From: Irpex lacteus
Lineage: Eukaryota; Basidiomycota; Agaricomycetes; Polyporales; Irpicaceae
Reading direction: 5' to 3'
Assembly (NCBI GenBank): GCA_001986395.2
Contig: MQVO02000009.1
Span: 62,001 to 126,000, forward strand
Length of the DNA: 64,000 bases
A program made the translations under genes and the position numbers. Positions 1 through 10,471 of the stretch are shown here, in pieces. Position 1 is the stretch's first letter. Every line of letters begins with the position of its first letter. The notes below the pieces were generated by a model, which was not told the origin of the DNA, ran no database searches, and was given only the letters and a program-made list of their open reading frames with translations.

Positions 1-1
1 C

Positions 2-214
2 ACTCAAGACAATGCCCGACGCAAGGCACGAGGACCCGACCAAGCATTCAACGCGACTGCCCGATTTGGCAAGAAGAAATTCCGCAAGGGCGTTAACTGC
101 CACAAGTGCGGGAAAGAAGGTCACATCCGTCCGGAATGCAACGAACCCGATAAGCCGGCCAGCGCTACCGCTGTCGTCGCCACTGCCGACACTCTCGAGG
201 AGTACGCCTTCTAG
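2..214 (+). CDS. Gag C-terminus of LTR retroelement (partial)
   Basis: The open frame enters from the left edge and ends at a TAG at 212-214, giving about 70 residues. It holds a classic CCHC zinc knuckle, CHKCGKEGHIRPEC (98-139), preceded by a basic stretch (FGKKKFRKG) and followed by a short acidic tail ending EEYAF. This knuckle is typical of Ty1/copia Gag, which packages element RNA in cytoplasmic particles. Unusually, the frame stops only about 33 bases before a polypurine tract and LTR-like start, leaving no room for protease, integrase or reverse transcriptase after Gag. The element is therefore gag-only, or pol was deleted, or pol lies to the left in an unusual order. The 5' part is outside the window. 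The zinc knuckle is certain; the element class is inferred. Confidence 0.75.
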   Translation, partial: TQDNARRKARGPDQAFNATARFGKKKFRKGVNCHKCGKEGHIRPECNEPDKPASATAVVATADTLEEYAF

Positions 215-246
215 GCAACTCGCGCCCGTTCACACGCTCAGCTCGT

Positions 247-560
247 TGAGGGGGAGTGTTGTTATTCGGCGTTTTCGTAAGCCCGTAATCCCGACTCCCG
301 TCCATTTCCCTTTTTGTATCCGCCGTTCCAGACCGATCTTTTATTACTTAATTAGTATTTCCGCTTTCGATCGTTAACTTAAAGATAACCCGTAGAGAAA
401 ACAGTAACAAACCCGTTTATAGTAATAGCTCCTATTAGCTCCTATTCTAGTATACATAAATACACTGTAAATCCGTAGATAAAATACAAGCGTTCATTCG
501 AGTACTTTTCCCCCATCAGTCGTCAGCGCCTGCGTAACTACAAAAACTCCAGACCAAACT
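247..560 (+). mobile_element. Polypurine tract and putative 3' LTR
   Basis: A purine run GAGGGGGAG (about 248-256) is followed directly by TGTTGTTATTCGG from 257, the usual arrangement of a polypurine tract abutting the TG start of a 3' LTR. The LTR's right end is not resolved because the 5' LTR is outside the window. Candidate ends lie near 410 and near 545. The stretch is AT-rich and has a TATA-like TATACATAAATA around 450-462. The start is well supported; the end given is only a guess. Confidence 0.5.
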
Positions 561-605
561 ATAGAACTCGATTGTTATCCTGGCCGCCGTGAGTCGCCAT
601 TTCTG

Positions 606-1438
606 CTATGCCTGCACCGCATTAGCATTCTCATCAACGATTAAGTGCCTTAAGAACGCGTAGGCCATGTCGGCACCTAATATGCGCAGTAAATAATCAG
701 ATAGCTGACAGATGAACGTTGAGAGGTCGCGACTGCGCTGATATGGATATTACCTGCAGTCAGTCCCCCAAGGCAGTCCATACTTCAAGTTTGCCATTGA
801 CGATCAGACACGCCCTCGCGACCTATTCCACCCTCTTTTCCTTGTACGTGCTCTACTTACGTCAATGCCAGTGCTTTGTGATCAGAAGACATGGAGCTTA
901 CCGCAATACGTTTAAACGAGAATTGGTTCGTAGTAGCACGAAGACCCTCCAACACACCAACAATCGCCAGCAACTCAGATCCGGTGCAGACGGAGAAGAT
1001 ATATCGAGCCCCCAACAGTGCCTTCTTCTTTACGAGTTCAACAATGACTTGTGAATATACTTGGGATTGGTCATCCCTGAGGTCAAGATCAAGGTTTCAA
1101 GGACTCGTATAGGCTAATGACCAAGGGCAGTGAAGTTATAGATAACATACCTCGGGGACGAGGTTTCCTTTAACGTTAAACTATTGCTTCTCCCCGAGTT
1201 CAGCGTAGGTTCCGTCTAAAAGTAATTTTGAGCACCTTGCACATGAGTCTTTGGTCAACCCCGAATGGGTCAATATCATAGATACACTAGGATCGTTAAG
1301 AAGGATCCCAGCAAGCTCAGTGCACTGCGGAGAGAACTTGTTAAGCGACTTTGTCCGCCCTTGATAACCACTGTAGCACACTCCCGAAAATTCTTGTAAA
1401 ATTCGAACAGCCCTCTTAACCTTCGAATGAGAAGCCAT
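606..1438 (-). pseudogene. Decayed DJ-1/PfpI paralogue
   Basis: Minus-strand conceptual exons align along their length with the DJ-1/PfpI gene at 5913-6760. The first part (about 1438-1181) matches around GYQG, then VSMILTHSGLTKD and LLLDGTYAELGEKQ. A second exon (about 1070-890) reads QVIVELVKKKALLGARYI, then the nucleophile-elbow motif FSVCTGSELL, then LRATTNQ. A third (about 805-745) resembles the [10 protein letters not shown] segment. The last (about 674-606) reads GADMAYAFLRHLIVDENA and ends in TAG. In-frame stops after GEKQ and after WTALGD, and a shortened C-terminus, mark it as broken. The intron positions of the intact copy are still visible, so this is a DNA-level duplicate, not a retrocopy. 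The remnant may start a little upstream or downstream of the limits given. Confidence 0.75.
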
Positions 1439-1834
1439 ATTTGCTGCCAGTGGCCCGAAGTCAGTACGTATAGCGTATAGAAGCGAACAGGATGACTTAC
1501 CACGTTAGTCGTGCTTGATACCCGAAGGACTTTGAGTGGAACTGTAAGGGGTTGTGCCACACGCTAGGGCCAACTCGCCGTAATCGTACCCTCAAACGAA
1601 CCGAGAACACCCGAAGAATACAGTTCTTATACATTCGAAGAGGACGAACCTTTCCTTTGGGTACCCTCACACATGACACGCATGATCACGAGGCGTATAG
1701 ATGCGTCAAAAAATCCTGAGTAATGATGGTCGTAATAAACATTATTCCCTAAATGTGATTCCAGATATTCCCCAAGAAATCCTACAACCTGCGGCGGTTT
1801 TGTTTTCATTCGAGCAGCTTTGAGGAGCATCTGC
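1439..1834. other. Intergenic, no feature seen
   Basis: This 396-bp stretch separates the DJ-1 pseudogene from the 3' end of the fungalysin. Short overlapping minus-strand frames are present, but none has family motifs or plausible splice structure. It probably holds the fungalysin 3' UTR. Confidence 0.5.
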
Positions 1835-4290
1835 TTAGCAGCCAGAGGGAACAGTGCTGTCGTCGACGTGGTTCTTGGCGTTGACTCCGAGGCCACGGCT
1901 GGCGAAGGCCTTCCACAAGAGGCACTTATTCGCACCACCGTAACGGTTAGCATCAGCTTGAATCCAGGCGTCACGAGCGGAGGTGACTAGAAAACATTGA
2001 TTAGATCAAACCGAAGAGATAGATGAGGAACTTACATGTGGGGTTGCAAGGCTGGAGGGCGAGCGAATCGATGAAGAGATGGAGGAAGACGACGTTGCCC
2101 TCAGAGCCACTATTGCACTGGTCAGTATATGTGTCCTGGAACAGAGCTATATCGGAATACGCACGTAGGATCAGTACGGGCGGTGGCAGACCATCCGTGT
2201 GCGCTGACGAGGGCAGCGTAGACGTTGTGGAGCAGGTTAGCCCAGACCTCACCGATGTCTGTTATGGAGCCGTGAGAAAACGTACAAGTCGACAGAGAGG
2301 TTACTACTCACTGTGAACCTCGTTCAGTTTGGCGACGCTCGAGTACCTCAATGGGTTGGTTGTCCTATTATGCGAGAGTAATGTCAGCCCCATAGAAAAA
2401 CGTGAATAGCAAGGGCACGTACGCGGAAGTTGAGTAGGGGTGGCTACGGATACCACCTTTGTCTCCTCCTCCATTGTTACCGGTAACGTACTGACCCATG
2501 ATATAGTCGGAGGTGGTGCTTCCCTGGTGCAGCCAGCTACATGAAAAGTCGTGAGTACTCGTTAATATGGGTTGTGGGCCGAGCAAAGATAGAAGCATAC
2601 TTGGCAAAGGCATCGGACCATCCCTCACCCATTCCGCCAGCCTCAGTGCTCTGGAGGCAGCGACCAGTGCCGCCACCAGTCAAGCGGTTGGAGATGCCGT
2701 GAGTGTTCTCGTGTGCGATGATATCGTTCTCGATAGCACCGTCACGTCCCTGAATCGTTAATCAGGATCAGTTGTACCCCGAGCCTCTGAGAAAGAGACG
2801 TACTGGGCTGGTAAAGTCCCACAAGTACATGTTCATGTGTCCACTCTGGCCATCGGGAGGCGTGGAGAAGTCGGCGTTGTCCTCGTAGTCAGGGTTCTGT
2901 ACCTGGATAGTGACACGGTCATTACCCTTGCCGCCGTTACCGTTGTTGCTGGTTTGGAAGCTGATACAGAGGAAATTAGTGACTGGGGATATCACGACGA
3001 TGAAACCACTGCTTACTTATACGCGGACTCGGTGAAGCCGTACTTGTACGAGATATCGTGGATAGAGTTGACGATATAGAACGCATTGACACGAGCGGCG
3101 TTTACGTTGGCTGTGGTGCTAGGAGAAGCCGAGAGGTTCGGCGGGTAGTTGAATGTGCCCGAAGAAGACTGGGAACTAGTCGAGGCCGTTGTACCTTTAT
3201 AGGCGACGGCATTGTTACCACTAAGCAGAACAATTAGAATCTGCCTATATAAATCATAAGTATTCCACGTACGATGTCTTAAGAGATGTGGTTGAGTCGT
3301 GCCATCCACTAGGCGATGCAGTGGTATCCTGAGGGTCAGTCAGGAGCTGGAAGCCATCCGTAGGGTACTCCTTAGTAATAGGAAGGACGTAGTACTAGCG
3401 ATAACGGTGAGTAGATATTTTCAGCAATAGATCTAGAATTAGTCGCTCACCGAGGCCTTGTTGACGAAGTCCGTCAGCTGAATCACATCGCCGGAGTGTG
3501 CGTCGACGAAAGCCTCAACCCATACGCTCTTCGCTTCGTCACGGATCTGAACGACGTGTGCAAGCTTGAACGAGCCATCCTCCTGTACAACATACTCCAA
3601 TGAAGTTGGCCAGTCATTGTACTTGCCACCAATCGCGCTCTCGGCCTTAGTGATAGCATCCTCGCGAGAAACGGTAGGCTCGGCAGGAGCGACGGTGTCT
3701 GTTTGGCGTAGAGGATGATGAGACAGAGTCAATAGCAATCAGCTAGACTACTTACTAGGCTTGACAAAGCTGTGGCCGAATGCGACCAGCTTGTCGTCTT
3801 TGTTGAATGCCACATTGGCAACAGCGTTGGCGACCGGAATACCGTTCTATATGGAGAGGCACTGAGTATGTACAATGATCACTCGGTCGCCGCAAAATAC
3901 TTACAACTTGCTGACGGACATATCCATGGCTGGCCGCCTCGGCAGAGTAGCCTGACTTGTACACGACATCGTCTGAGCTGAGACCAAGACGAGAGTGAAC
4001 CGCAGACACAGCAGCGTCCTCAAGGTTCTCAGTGGCGCGCTTCTGAAGAGGGTGATCTATGCCAGTATCGAAGGTCTGTGAACTTTGCATGAGTATCGAC
4101 GAAATGATTATAAGAATGTATGGCATACCTCGTACGAAACCTCCGGGTGGTAGCTCACAACGCGGAGGTTGTTGAACTCTCTAACCTGATGCGTAGCGTG
4201 CTTGGAGCTAGTGGGCCAAGGAGCAGCGACCGCAGAGGAGGCGCATGCGACCGCGAGCAAGATAGAGGCAAAGAACTTGCGAGAGAACAT
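1835..4290 (-). CDS. Secreted fungalysin metalloprotease (M36)
   Basis: Extracellular zinc metalloendopeptidase of family M36, made as a pre-pro-protein. About 13 exons can be joined on the minus strand. The first encodes a signal peptide (MFSRKFFASILLAVACASS, 4290 leftward). Exons 2-5 form the FTP/PepSY-type propeptide, and the peptidase begins near GNNAVAYKG (about 3225). The zinc site is HENTHG in the exon near 2720, followed by GEGWSDAFA (about 2615), which supplies the third zinc ligand. The C-terminus reads RDAWIQADANRYGGANKC and ends VDDSTVPSGC with stop at 1835-1837. Family members usually have HEYTH; the Tyr is Asn here, but HExxH is kept. The length (about 600 residues) suits the family and no frame break was found. 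A TATAAAAA lies about 100 bp upstream on the minus strand. Confidence 0.9.
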
Positions 4291-4390
4291 CTTGGGCCGA
4301 CTGTTGAACTACTGCGAGAGGCAGAGAGAACTTGGAGGCTGTCTCAGAGGAGAGGAGCTGTCCGAGTTCTCTCTACAGGTCCTCACAACC

Positions 4391-4398
4391 TTTTTATA
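4391..4398 (-). promoter_or_regulatory. TATA box of the fungalysin gene
   Basis: Minus-strand TATAAAAA lies about 100 bp upstream of the fungalysin start codon at 4290. The position suits a fungal TATA box; its function is inferred. Confidence 0.45.
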
Positions 4399-5912
4399 CG
4401 ACGAGGGTCACCGCTGAATATGGTCAGCAGCAGGCAATACTGTTCAGTACGCGTAGTGACTGACTTTGCCAAGCGTGAGCAGCATATGCCCCGTTCTCCG
4501 TTGTCGGCCTGCGTCGTGTGGTTGAAGTCGTGACGAGACTTGTTCGCTGCCCGCCATCGTCAGAGAGTCACAAGGCTATACGACGATAAGATCCCTCACC
4601 TGTCTAAGGACATGCCGCCAAGACACGTCCAGTGTGTTGTGTACCATGCGGGAAGAAGCAAATGCAGATGTAGCCATGTTGACAAGAGCGATAGAACAAC
4701 GAAATTGGGGAAAGGTGTTGTCGCAAGACTATGCAAGAGTTGCACATACAAGCGTTGATGGCCCGGGGGAGGAGAGTATGGTCTGTCGTTTCCATAGAAG
4801 ACGACCGACCGTTGTCGCTTCTGAGCCTCGTGTTACCAAGTTACCATCCTCATAAGGCAACACCGCCCACGGTGGATAATGATGCGAAACGCAGCGTACT
4901 CGAGGAACCAATACGGTAATTTCTCGGTTGGCCAAACTATACAGCCGTGCTTGACAGTATGCGTGTATTTTCTAGTTGGAAAGAGATTGTAGTCTTCTGG
5001 AGTCTACGAAAAGGCGTTCACCGCACGGTGCCGCTATCTATGAGCCACAGTGATATTTGTTGCATGCGCAAAGGTACTCACAATGGTCACCAAAGGATTA
5101 TATCCACTCGTCTCTAGGACATAAGCTGAGTGGCAGTTCTCAAAGCTAGATTTGATGATGTGACACGATGTAGCTTGATGGAGAAACAGTTGTTCGTAGT
5201 CCCAGCAGCCCGTAACGCGTTAACGGATCGCTGGAATGGCCTACATCCGACAGTCCACGTTCCGACTGCCAGCAGTGATAGCCATGATACGTTCACTGTT
5301 CACCCGAAGGCACGCTATCTCATCGCTGTGATCATGCCACATGGATGCACAAGATCAGAACAATGAGGTGAGAGATGCGAGGAATGGCGACTGCTGTCTC
5401 GCAAGCTTAAGGGTCTGATATAAATGATTAGCCAAGAAGATATCGAAGGGTGGTTCTGCTGAGCAGAGCACAAGATGAACAGACTTACACATAGATTGCG
5501 CCAACTAGGTCCTGTACGAGCATGGGTGCCAACCATCCATGTATAGAAAATTACCTTATTGTTAACACCAAAGGTAAGTATTATGAGAGTGCGCATTCCA
5601 AAGTTGGAGGTAATCCGTCCCTCAGACAACCTGGATCCCATCCGTTCGGCATGGATTCCTCGCAGTATGATGATCTTCATGCGGACACTCCGTGTATACT
5701 TGGTAGTAATTGAACCGGGAGGTGTAGAGTGCGGTGTTTGCACATGGTGGTCTGAACGAGAGTCGCGACGAGTCTGATGCCCAGATGCCGCAACAAGATG
5801 ACCGAGATAACCGATACTTGTATCGTCAAATTCAAATTGACATAGCAGCCAGCCGTATATAGTAGTTGCAGTCATTGAGGTACGCGTGCGTGCACTTATC
5901 TCCGAGCAATGA
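4399..5912. other. Intergenic, upstream of fungalysin
   Basis: This 1.5-kb region lies between the fungalysin promoter and the 3' end of the DJ-1/PfpI gene. Several open frames exist, the longest a 219-codon minus-strand frame (5315-5974) that overlaps the DJ-1 last exon in another frame. None shows a recognised domain or coherent splice sites. I see only promoter and terminator space here. Confidence 0.45.
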
Positions 5913-6760
5913 TTAGACAAGCCCGTAAAACTCGGCAAACTCATCATCATCCTGGTCATGTTTGCTGAGTTCAACTACGCCTCTGATCATTTCGGCAATA
6001 TCGTGTCCGACGAGGTGCTTCACGAACGCATATCCCATGTCGGCACCTACATCATCGAATCAACAACCAATGCCGCTGTGATCAGATAACCTCGCTCACC
6101 AGCGGATACGCCTGAGGAAGTCCAAACATTACCATCGACTACCCATCGGGCTTTTCGAACCCATTCAATGTTCTTGTCCTTGAATGTCTCCTACGAAGAC
6201 TGGGATGTGAGCAACAGCCTGGCACAGATTTCGAATAAGCGTAGATTACCTCGATTTGGAGAAAACCTGACTTGTTCGTAGTAGCACGCCTTCCGTTAAG
6301 CACGTTGGCAGCGGCCAAAATTTCTGACCCAGTGCAAACAGAGAGGACATACTTGGCGCCTGGCGCCTGACTCTTCACAAACTCGATGAGAGCCTTCGGA
6401 GCATGCTTTGGACCGGAGCCTATGCCTATGCACGTGGTGATGAGTTCTATTCTATACAAGGAGCGTCACGAGAGATTCAGCCTTACCACCGGGAACGAAA
6501 ATGATGTCGAACTGCTCTCCCTCCTTTACATCATCGTACGTCCTGTTCACCAGAAGTTCGGGGCCGGAGATCGGGTGGATGGGGTCTTTTGTAATGCCAA
6601 GATAGGTAGGCTTAATGTATGTGGAGACGGTGGCAGGGGTAAATCCGAGATCGACGACTTCCTGGCTAAGGAAGCTGAAAAGCCCAAGGGCACCTTGGAA
6701 ATCCGTGGGAGCAACTAGCGGGAATAGGCAGACTGCGAGAGAGAGCTCTGTAGGTGCCAT
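5913..6760 (-). CDS. DJ-1/PfpI family protein
   Basis: Member of the class I glutamine-amidotransferase-like DJ-1/PfpI superfamily, close to the isonitrile-hydratase or ThiJ-like fungal branch; the substrate cannot be told. Four exons give about 220 residues. Exon 1 starts [15 protein letters not shown] and ends in FVPGG, where GTAAGG begins an intron. Exon 2 carries the nucleophile elbow [17 protein letters not shown] with the expected catalytic Cys. Exon 3 reads [18 protein letters not shown]. Exon 4 is [20 protein letters not shown] and runs to an acidic tail, with TAA at 5913-5915. No signal peptide is convincing, although the N-terminus is mildly hydrophobic. A decayed copy lies at 606-1438, beyond the fungalysin, so duplication involved this locus. 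A minus-strand TATATAAAA is about 60 bp upstream. Confidence 0.85.
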
Positions 6761-6816
6761 GGTATCTGATGTATGTCGATGTGAAGTGACTGGATGCTGA
6801 TTATCCGTTGAAAGCC

Positions 6817-6825
6817 TTTTATATA
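6817..6825 (-). promoter_or_regulatory. TATA box of the DJ-1/PfpI gene
   Basis: TATATAAAA on the minus strand, about 60 bp upstream of the ATG at 6760. It is a good match to a TATA element at a plausible distance. Confidence 0.5.
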
Positions 6826-7990
6826 GCCACTTGGTTAATCCGTAGTACAGCGTAGACCAGTCCTCCCAGATTACGCACGTGCATACTTCTCCACGTCCCT
6901 GTCTGTTTGCTTGGTAAGACGAGTCACACGTCCCACAGTAGAAGCCTAGGAAGTGGTATGATTAATTCAGGGCACTAGAAATAAAGTGGGCTATCACAAC
7001 GCACCAGTCTAGAATGGCTTTTCAGAATATTGGACAGCTTCAGACCGTGGCCGAATATATTGCGTTTGACGTGTCTCGAGGCACTTCGTCTTCCTAGCCC
7101 GGAAAAAAAATGCGGCTGGGCTTATGATGAATAATCCTTTGGGAGTTGGATCACTATGAAACGTGAGAGATTAACGTACGTGAACTGCCATAGCTGGGAA
7201 GCCATCACAGCCTACTTTCGCGAGTCCATATGTACGGGTATAAACAGCCGACGATGGCACCATATTGAATTTTGGTGAGAGTTTGGCAACCGGATATTGA
7301 GCAAAGTGGCGATCGTATGCACTACTTCCGTACGCGCTTCGTGTTGCCAGACTCTGACAAACACAAGTCGCACCTGGTCTATGGCCTACTGGTTGGCTTT
7401 GATGTGACTCATCGCACTTCCAATCTATCCATCATTGATTTTTGAACGAGTTCTTGGTGAAAACAACCTGCCGAGTGACTCTTGCAGCATCGTGGCTCAG
7501 GACTGCAACTACAGCTCAAGTTCGCCGCTGCTGAAGGGCCAGATAAGCAACATTTGCAAGACATAGAACGAGATTTATGACTCCCCATCATCCTTCCTGC
7601 AGCAGCATCGCTCTTTCACAGATGCATAGACGTCAATCCGAGTTGGAGTCACCATTTAGTATAAGCGAATCGCAAGGTAGAAGAGGCTAAATAAGTAGAA
7701 AAGATGCATCTTTTTGTGAGCTTTGATGATATAAGCGTGAATTACCCAAATGCTGTTGCCATTACACAGAAGAAGGGATGACCACTCACTATACAGCCTC
7801 TAAATACATACACCTGGTGTTGGTTGACTCGGAAGCATGAAGATGATTGACCGCACGTCTATCTGCAGCTGTCACACTTCCTGCTGATCGAGACTCGTCA
7901 CGCTCAGGTCACACCTACGTACGAGATAAGATAACACTGGCGCCCATTGTGACTCTCATTCACCGACGGTCAACTCGCTCGATAACGACG
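6826..7990. other. Divergent intergenic region DJ-1 / ALDH
   Basis: This 1.2-kb gap contains the promoters of the DJ-1 gene (leftward) and the aldehyde dehydrogenase (rightward). No coding exon or repeat was recognised. The short Cys-rich minus frame at 7409-7591 has no supporting splice sites or family match. Confidence 0.5.
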
Positions 7991-10471
7991 ATGTCGTTCT
8001 CAAACACGACGCAAACAACGATCAGCCCACACAACCAGCAGCCACTTGTCACTCGCGACTATCCCACCAGCAATGCCGAGATCGATGCTGTCATCGCAAC
8101 CGCCGCACGCCAGCAAAAGGAATGGGCGGCGAAACCCTTGAGCGAGAGGATCGCCATCGGCGAGCGTTTCATTGTGAGTGCATCTAATCCGTAGTTTTGT
8201 TCACATTACTCATGCATGTTTCTAGGAGGAGTTCAAGAAAACAGCAGACGAAGTGCCCAAGGAGTTAACACTTCAGATGGGTCGGTATGTGCACTTCTCT
8301 TGCCCTTTGATCCGCACTCACCACCATCTTGTTCGCAGGCCGATTTCTCAGGTCGCAGGCGAAGTTCGCGGCTTCCTAGATCGCGCCCAATATATGCTTT
8401 CAATAGCCACGTCTGCCCTCGCAGATTACTCCCTCGCAGATACCGACAAACCAGGATTTAAGCGGTACATCAAGCGTGCTCCATTGGGCGTCGTGTTTGT
8501 AGTGGCTCCATGGAAGTGCGTGCTCGATTGAAATCTCTCTGCACCGATTACTTACTGGAACACGGACGACGGTCCGTGGTGTAGCTATCCGTACCTAGTC
8601 TCGATCAACAGCGTCTTACCCGCCCTAGTTGCAGGCAATGCAGTCATTCTCAAGCCTTCTCCACAAACACCTCTTGCTGGTGAGAGATTCGTCAATGCTT
8701 TGAGAAAGGCAGGAGTGCCAGATGGTGTAGTTGCGGTAAGTACTGCGTTTCTTCTAGCTCTCTCTCGTCTTATCTAGCTCACTCCTCTTGCTCACAGACC
8801 CTCCATCTGAACCCATCCCAAACCCGATACGCAGCCGCACACCCTCAAGTGTCATTTGTCAGCTTCACGGGCAGCGTCCAAGGCGGGCGAGGCGTCGAGC
8901 AAGCTGTAGTCAACGGGGATGCACATGTACTTGAAGGAAAGGAGAGAGTCGGTCTTACTGGTGTTGGTCTGGAGGTAAGTCTACGCTCGAGCCTCTATTC
9001 TATTTCTCTCTTCATATCCTCGCTCATCTGCACGTTCTTCACGAAAACTAAACCTTTTCTCAGCTAGGAGGCAAAGATCCAGCGTATGTACGGCCGGACG
9101 CCGATTTGCAATACACAGTGGGAGAGCTGGTCGATGGTGAGTATTTGCTTTCTTTACATGCGTCGGGATTGGATGTGAGTGCGGGTATGATAACATATCG
9201 TGCGTCATGACAAAAGGGACGGAGTCGGGAGTACACCAGGAGGAGTAGGCTTGGGCTAGATAGTAGGGACACAGGCCCCACGTATTCGATGCTGACCTCC
9301 TTTGCGTTTGTCTCCTCCCAGGCGCGTTCTTCAACTCCGGCCAAAGCTGTTGTGCGGTGGAGGTGAGCTATTATTCCCTCATCCGTCCTAACCAGCTGCA
9401 TGACATAACCGAGCTAATGTCAATTTTATTATAGAGAATATACGTCCACGAGACTGTATACGATGCCTTTGTGGAGAAGTTTGTTGAGTTGACGAAGGTG
9501 TGTCTTCTCCTGCACCGACCAAAAACGATACGATAATAATCTTCTTGAATAGCAATACAAACTCGGCGATCCCACGCTCCCTGATACTAACCTTGGACCT
9601 GTTGTCAGCGTTGCAAGCGCAGACAGGATCCGGAAGCAGGTAGAAGACGCCGGTGAGTGTTCTCGTTATCGCTATGGATCAGTTTGTCTTGAACGATGTT
9701 TAACGACGTCTCTTATACAGTGAAGGCTGGTGCGAAAGCCCTGATTCCCGGAGACCTGTTCCCGATTGCTAAGCCGTACGTCCCTAACACCTCTCCTTTT
9801 ATCGCGCGCTCACAATATAGCCTCATACTGCATGCTAAATCCTTATCTTTACCCTCTTCGCGTCACTTCACAGAGGGACGGCCTACGTTGCGCCCCCAAG
9901 TACTGGTCAATGTAGATCATAGTGAGTCGCTAATCTTTGTAGATCTTTGGATTAATTAGGATCCTGTTGGTATCTGACTACGATCTTACAATGTAGGTAT
10001 GGATGTGATGATGGAGGAAACGTTCGGACCTGTGATCGGGATCCAAAAGGTCTCCTCGGACGATGAAGCCCTCCGTCTTATGAACGACTCACCCTATGGT
10101 TTGACTGCCTCTGTTTGGACCAACGCCGAGAAGAACAAGGAGAGTGAAGAGGTCTTCCTCAAGTTCGCTGACGAGTTGGAGACCGGGACTGTCTTCTTGA
10201 ACAGGTATGTTTTATATCTTCTCCTTCATGAAATGAAGGAACGGATACTGAGAGATCCTGTGCGTACGCAGATGTGATTACCTTGATCCGGCTCTCGCGT
10301 GGACCGGTGTCAAGAATAGCGGCAGAGGTGTTTCTCTGAGCAAGTTAGGTGAGCTGCTTTTGATCGTACTCGGTATCAATGAAGAAGCCATCATGTTGAC
10401 TTTGCTATTCAATAGGTTATGATCAGCTTACACGGGCCAAGAGTGTACACATGAAGATTAAGACTACGTGA
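7991..10471 (+). CDS. Aldehyde dehydrogenase with one frame break
   Basis: NAD(P)-dependent aldehyde dehydrogenase superfamily enzyme, oxidising an aldehyde to an acid; the substrate is unknown. About ten exons join to roughly 480 residues. It starts at MSFSNTTQTTISPHN, the first ATG in frame with the first exon. Visible motifs are the cofactor-site APWNYPYL (split by an intron at 8517), KPSPQTPL, FTGSV, the general-base Glu before LGGKDPAYV, and the catalytic Cys in FFNSGQSCCAVERI. Further on are EETFGPVIGIQ, SPYGLTASVW and the C-terminal LGYDQLTRAKSVHMKIKTT, with TGA at 10469-10471. One exon has C5 at 9893-9897 where the conserved reading (GTAYVAPQVLVNVDHS) needs C4, so as written the frame shifts there and soon meets a stop. 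Everything else is intact, so sequence error is as likely as inactivation. Confidence 0.85.

Noticed and set aside
5315..5974. 219-codon minus-strand frame
   Set aside because: It overlaps the last exon of the DJ-1/PfpI gene in another frame, begins inside it, and shows no motif.
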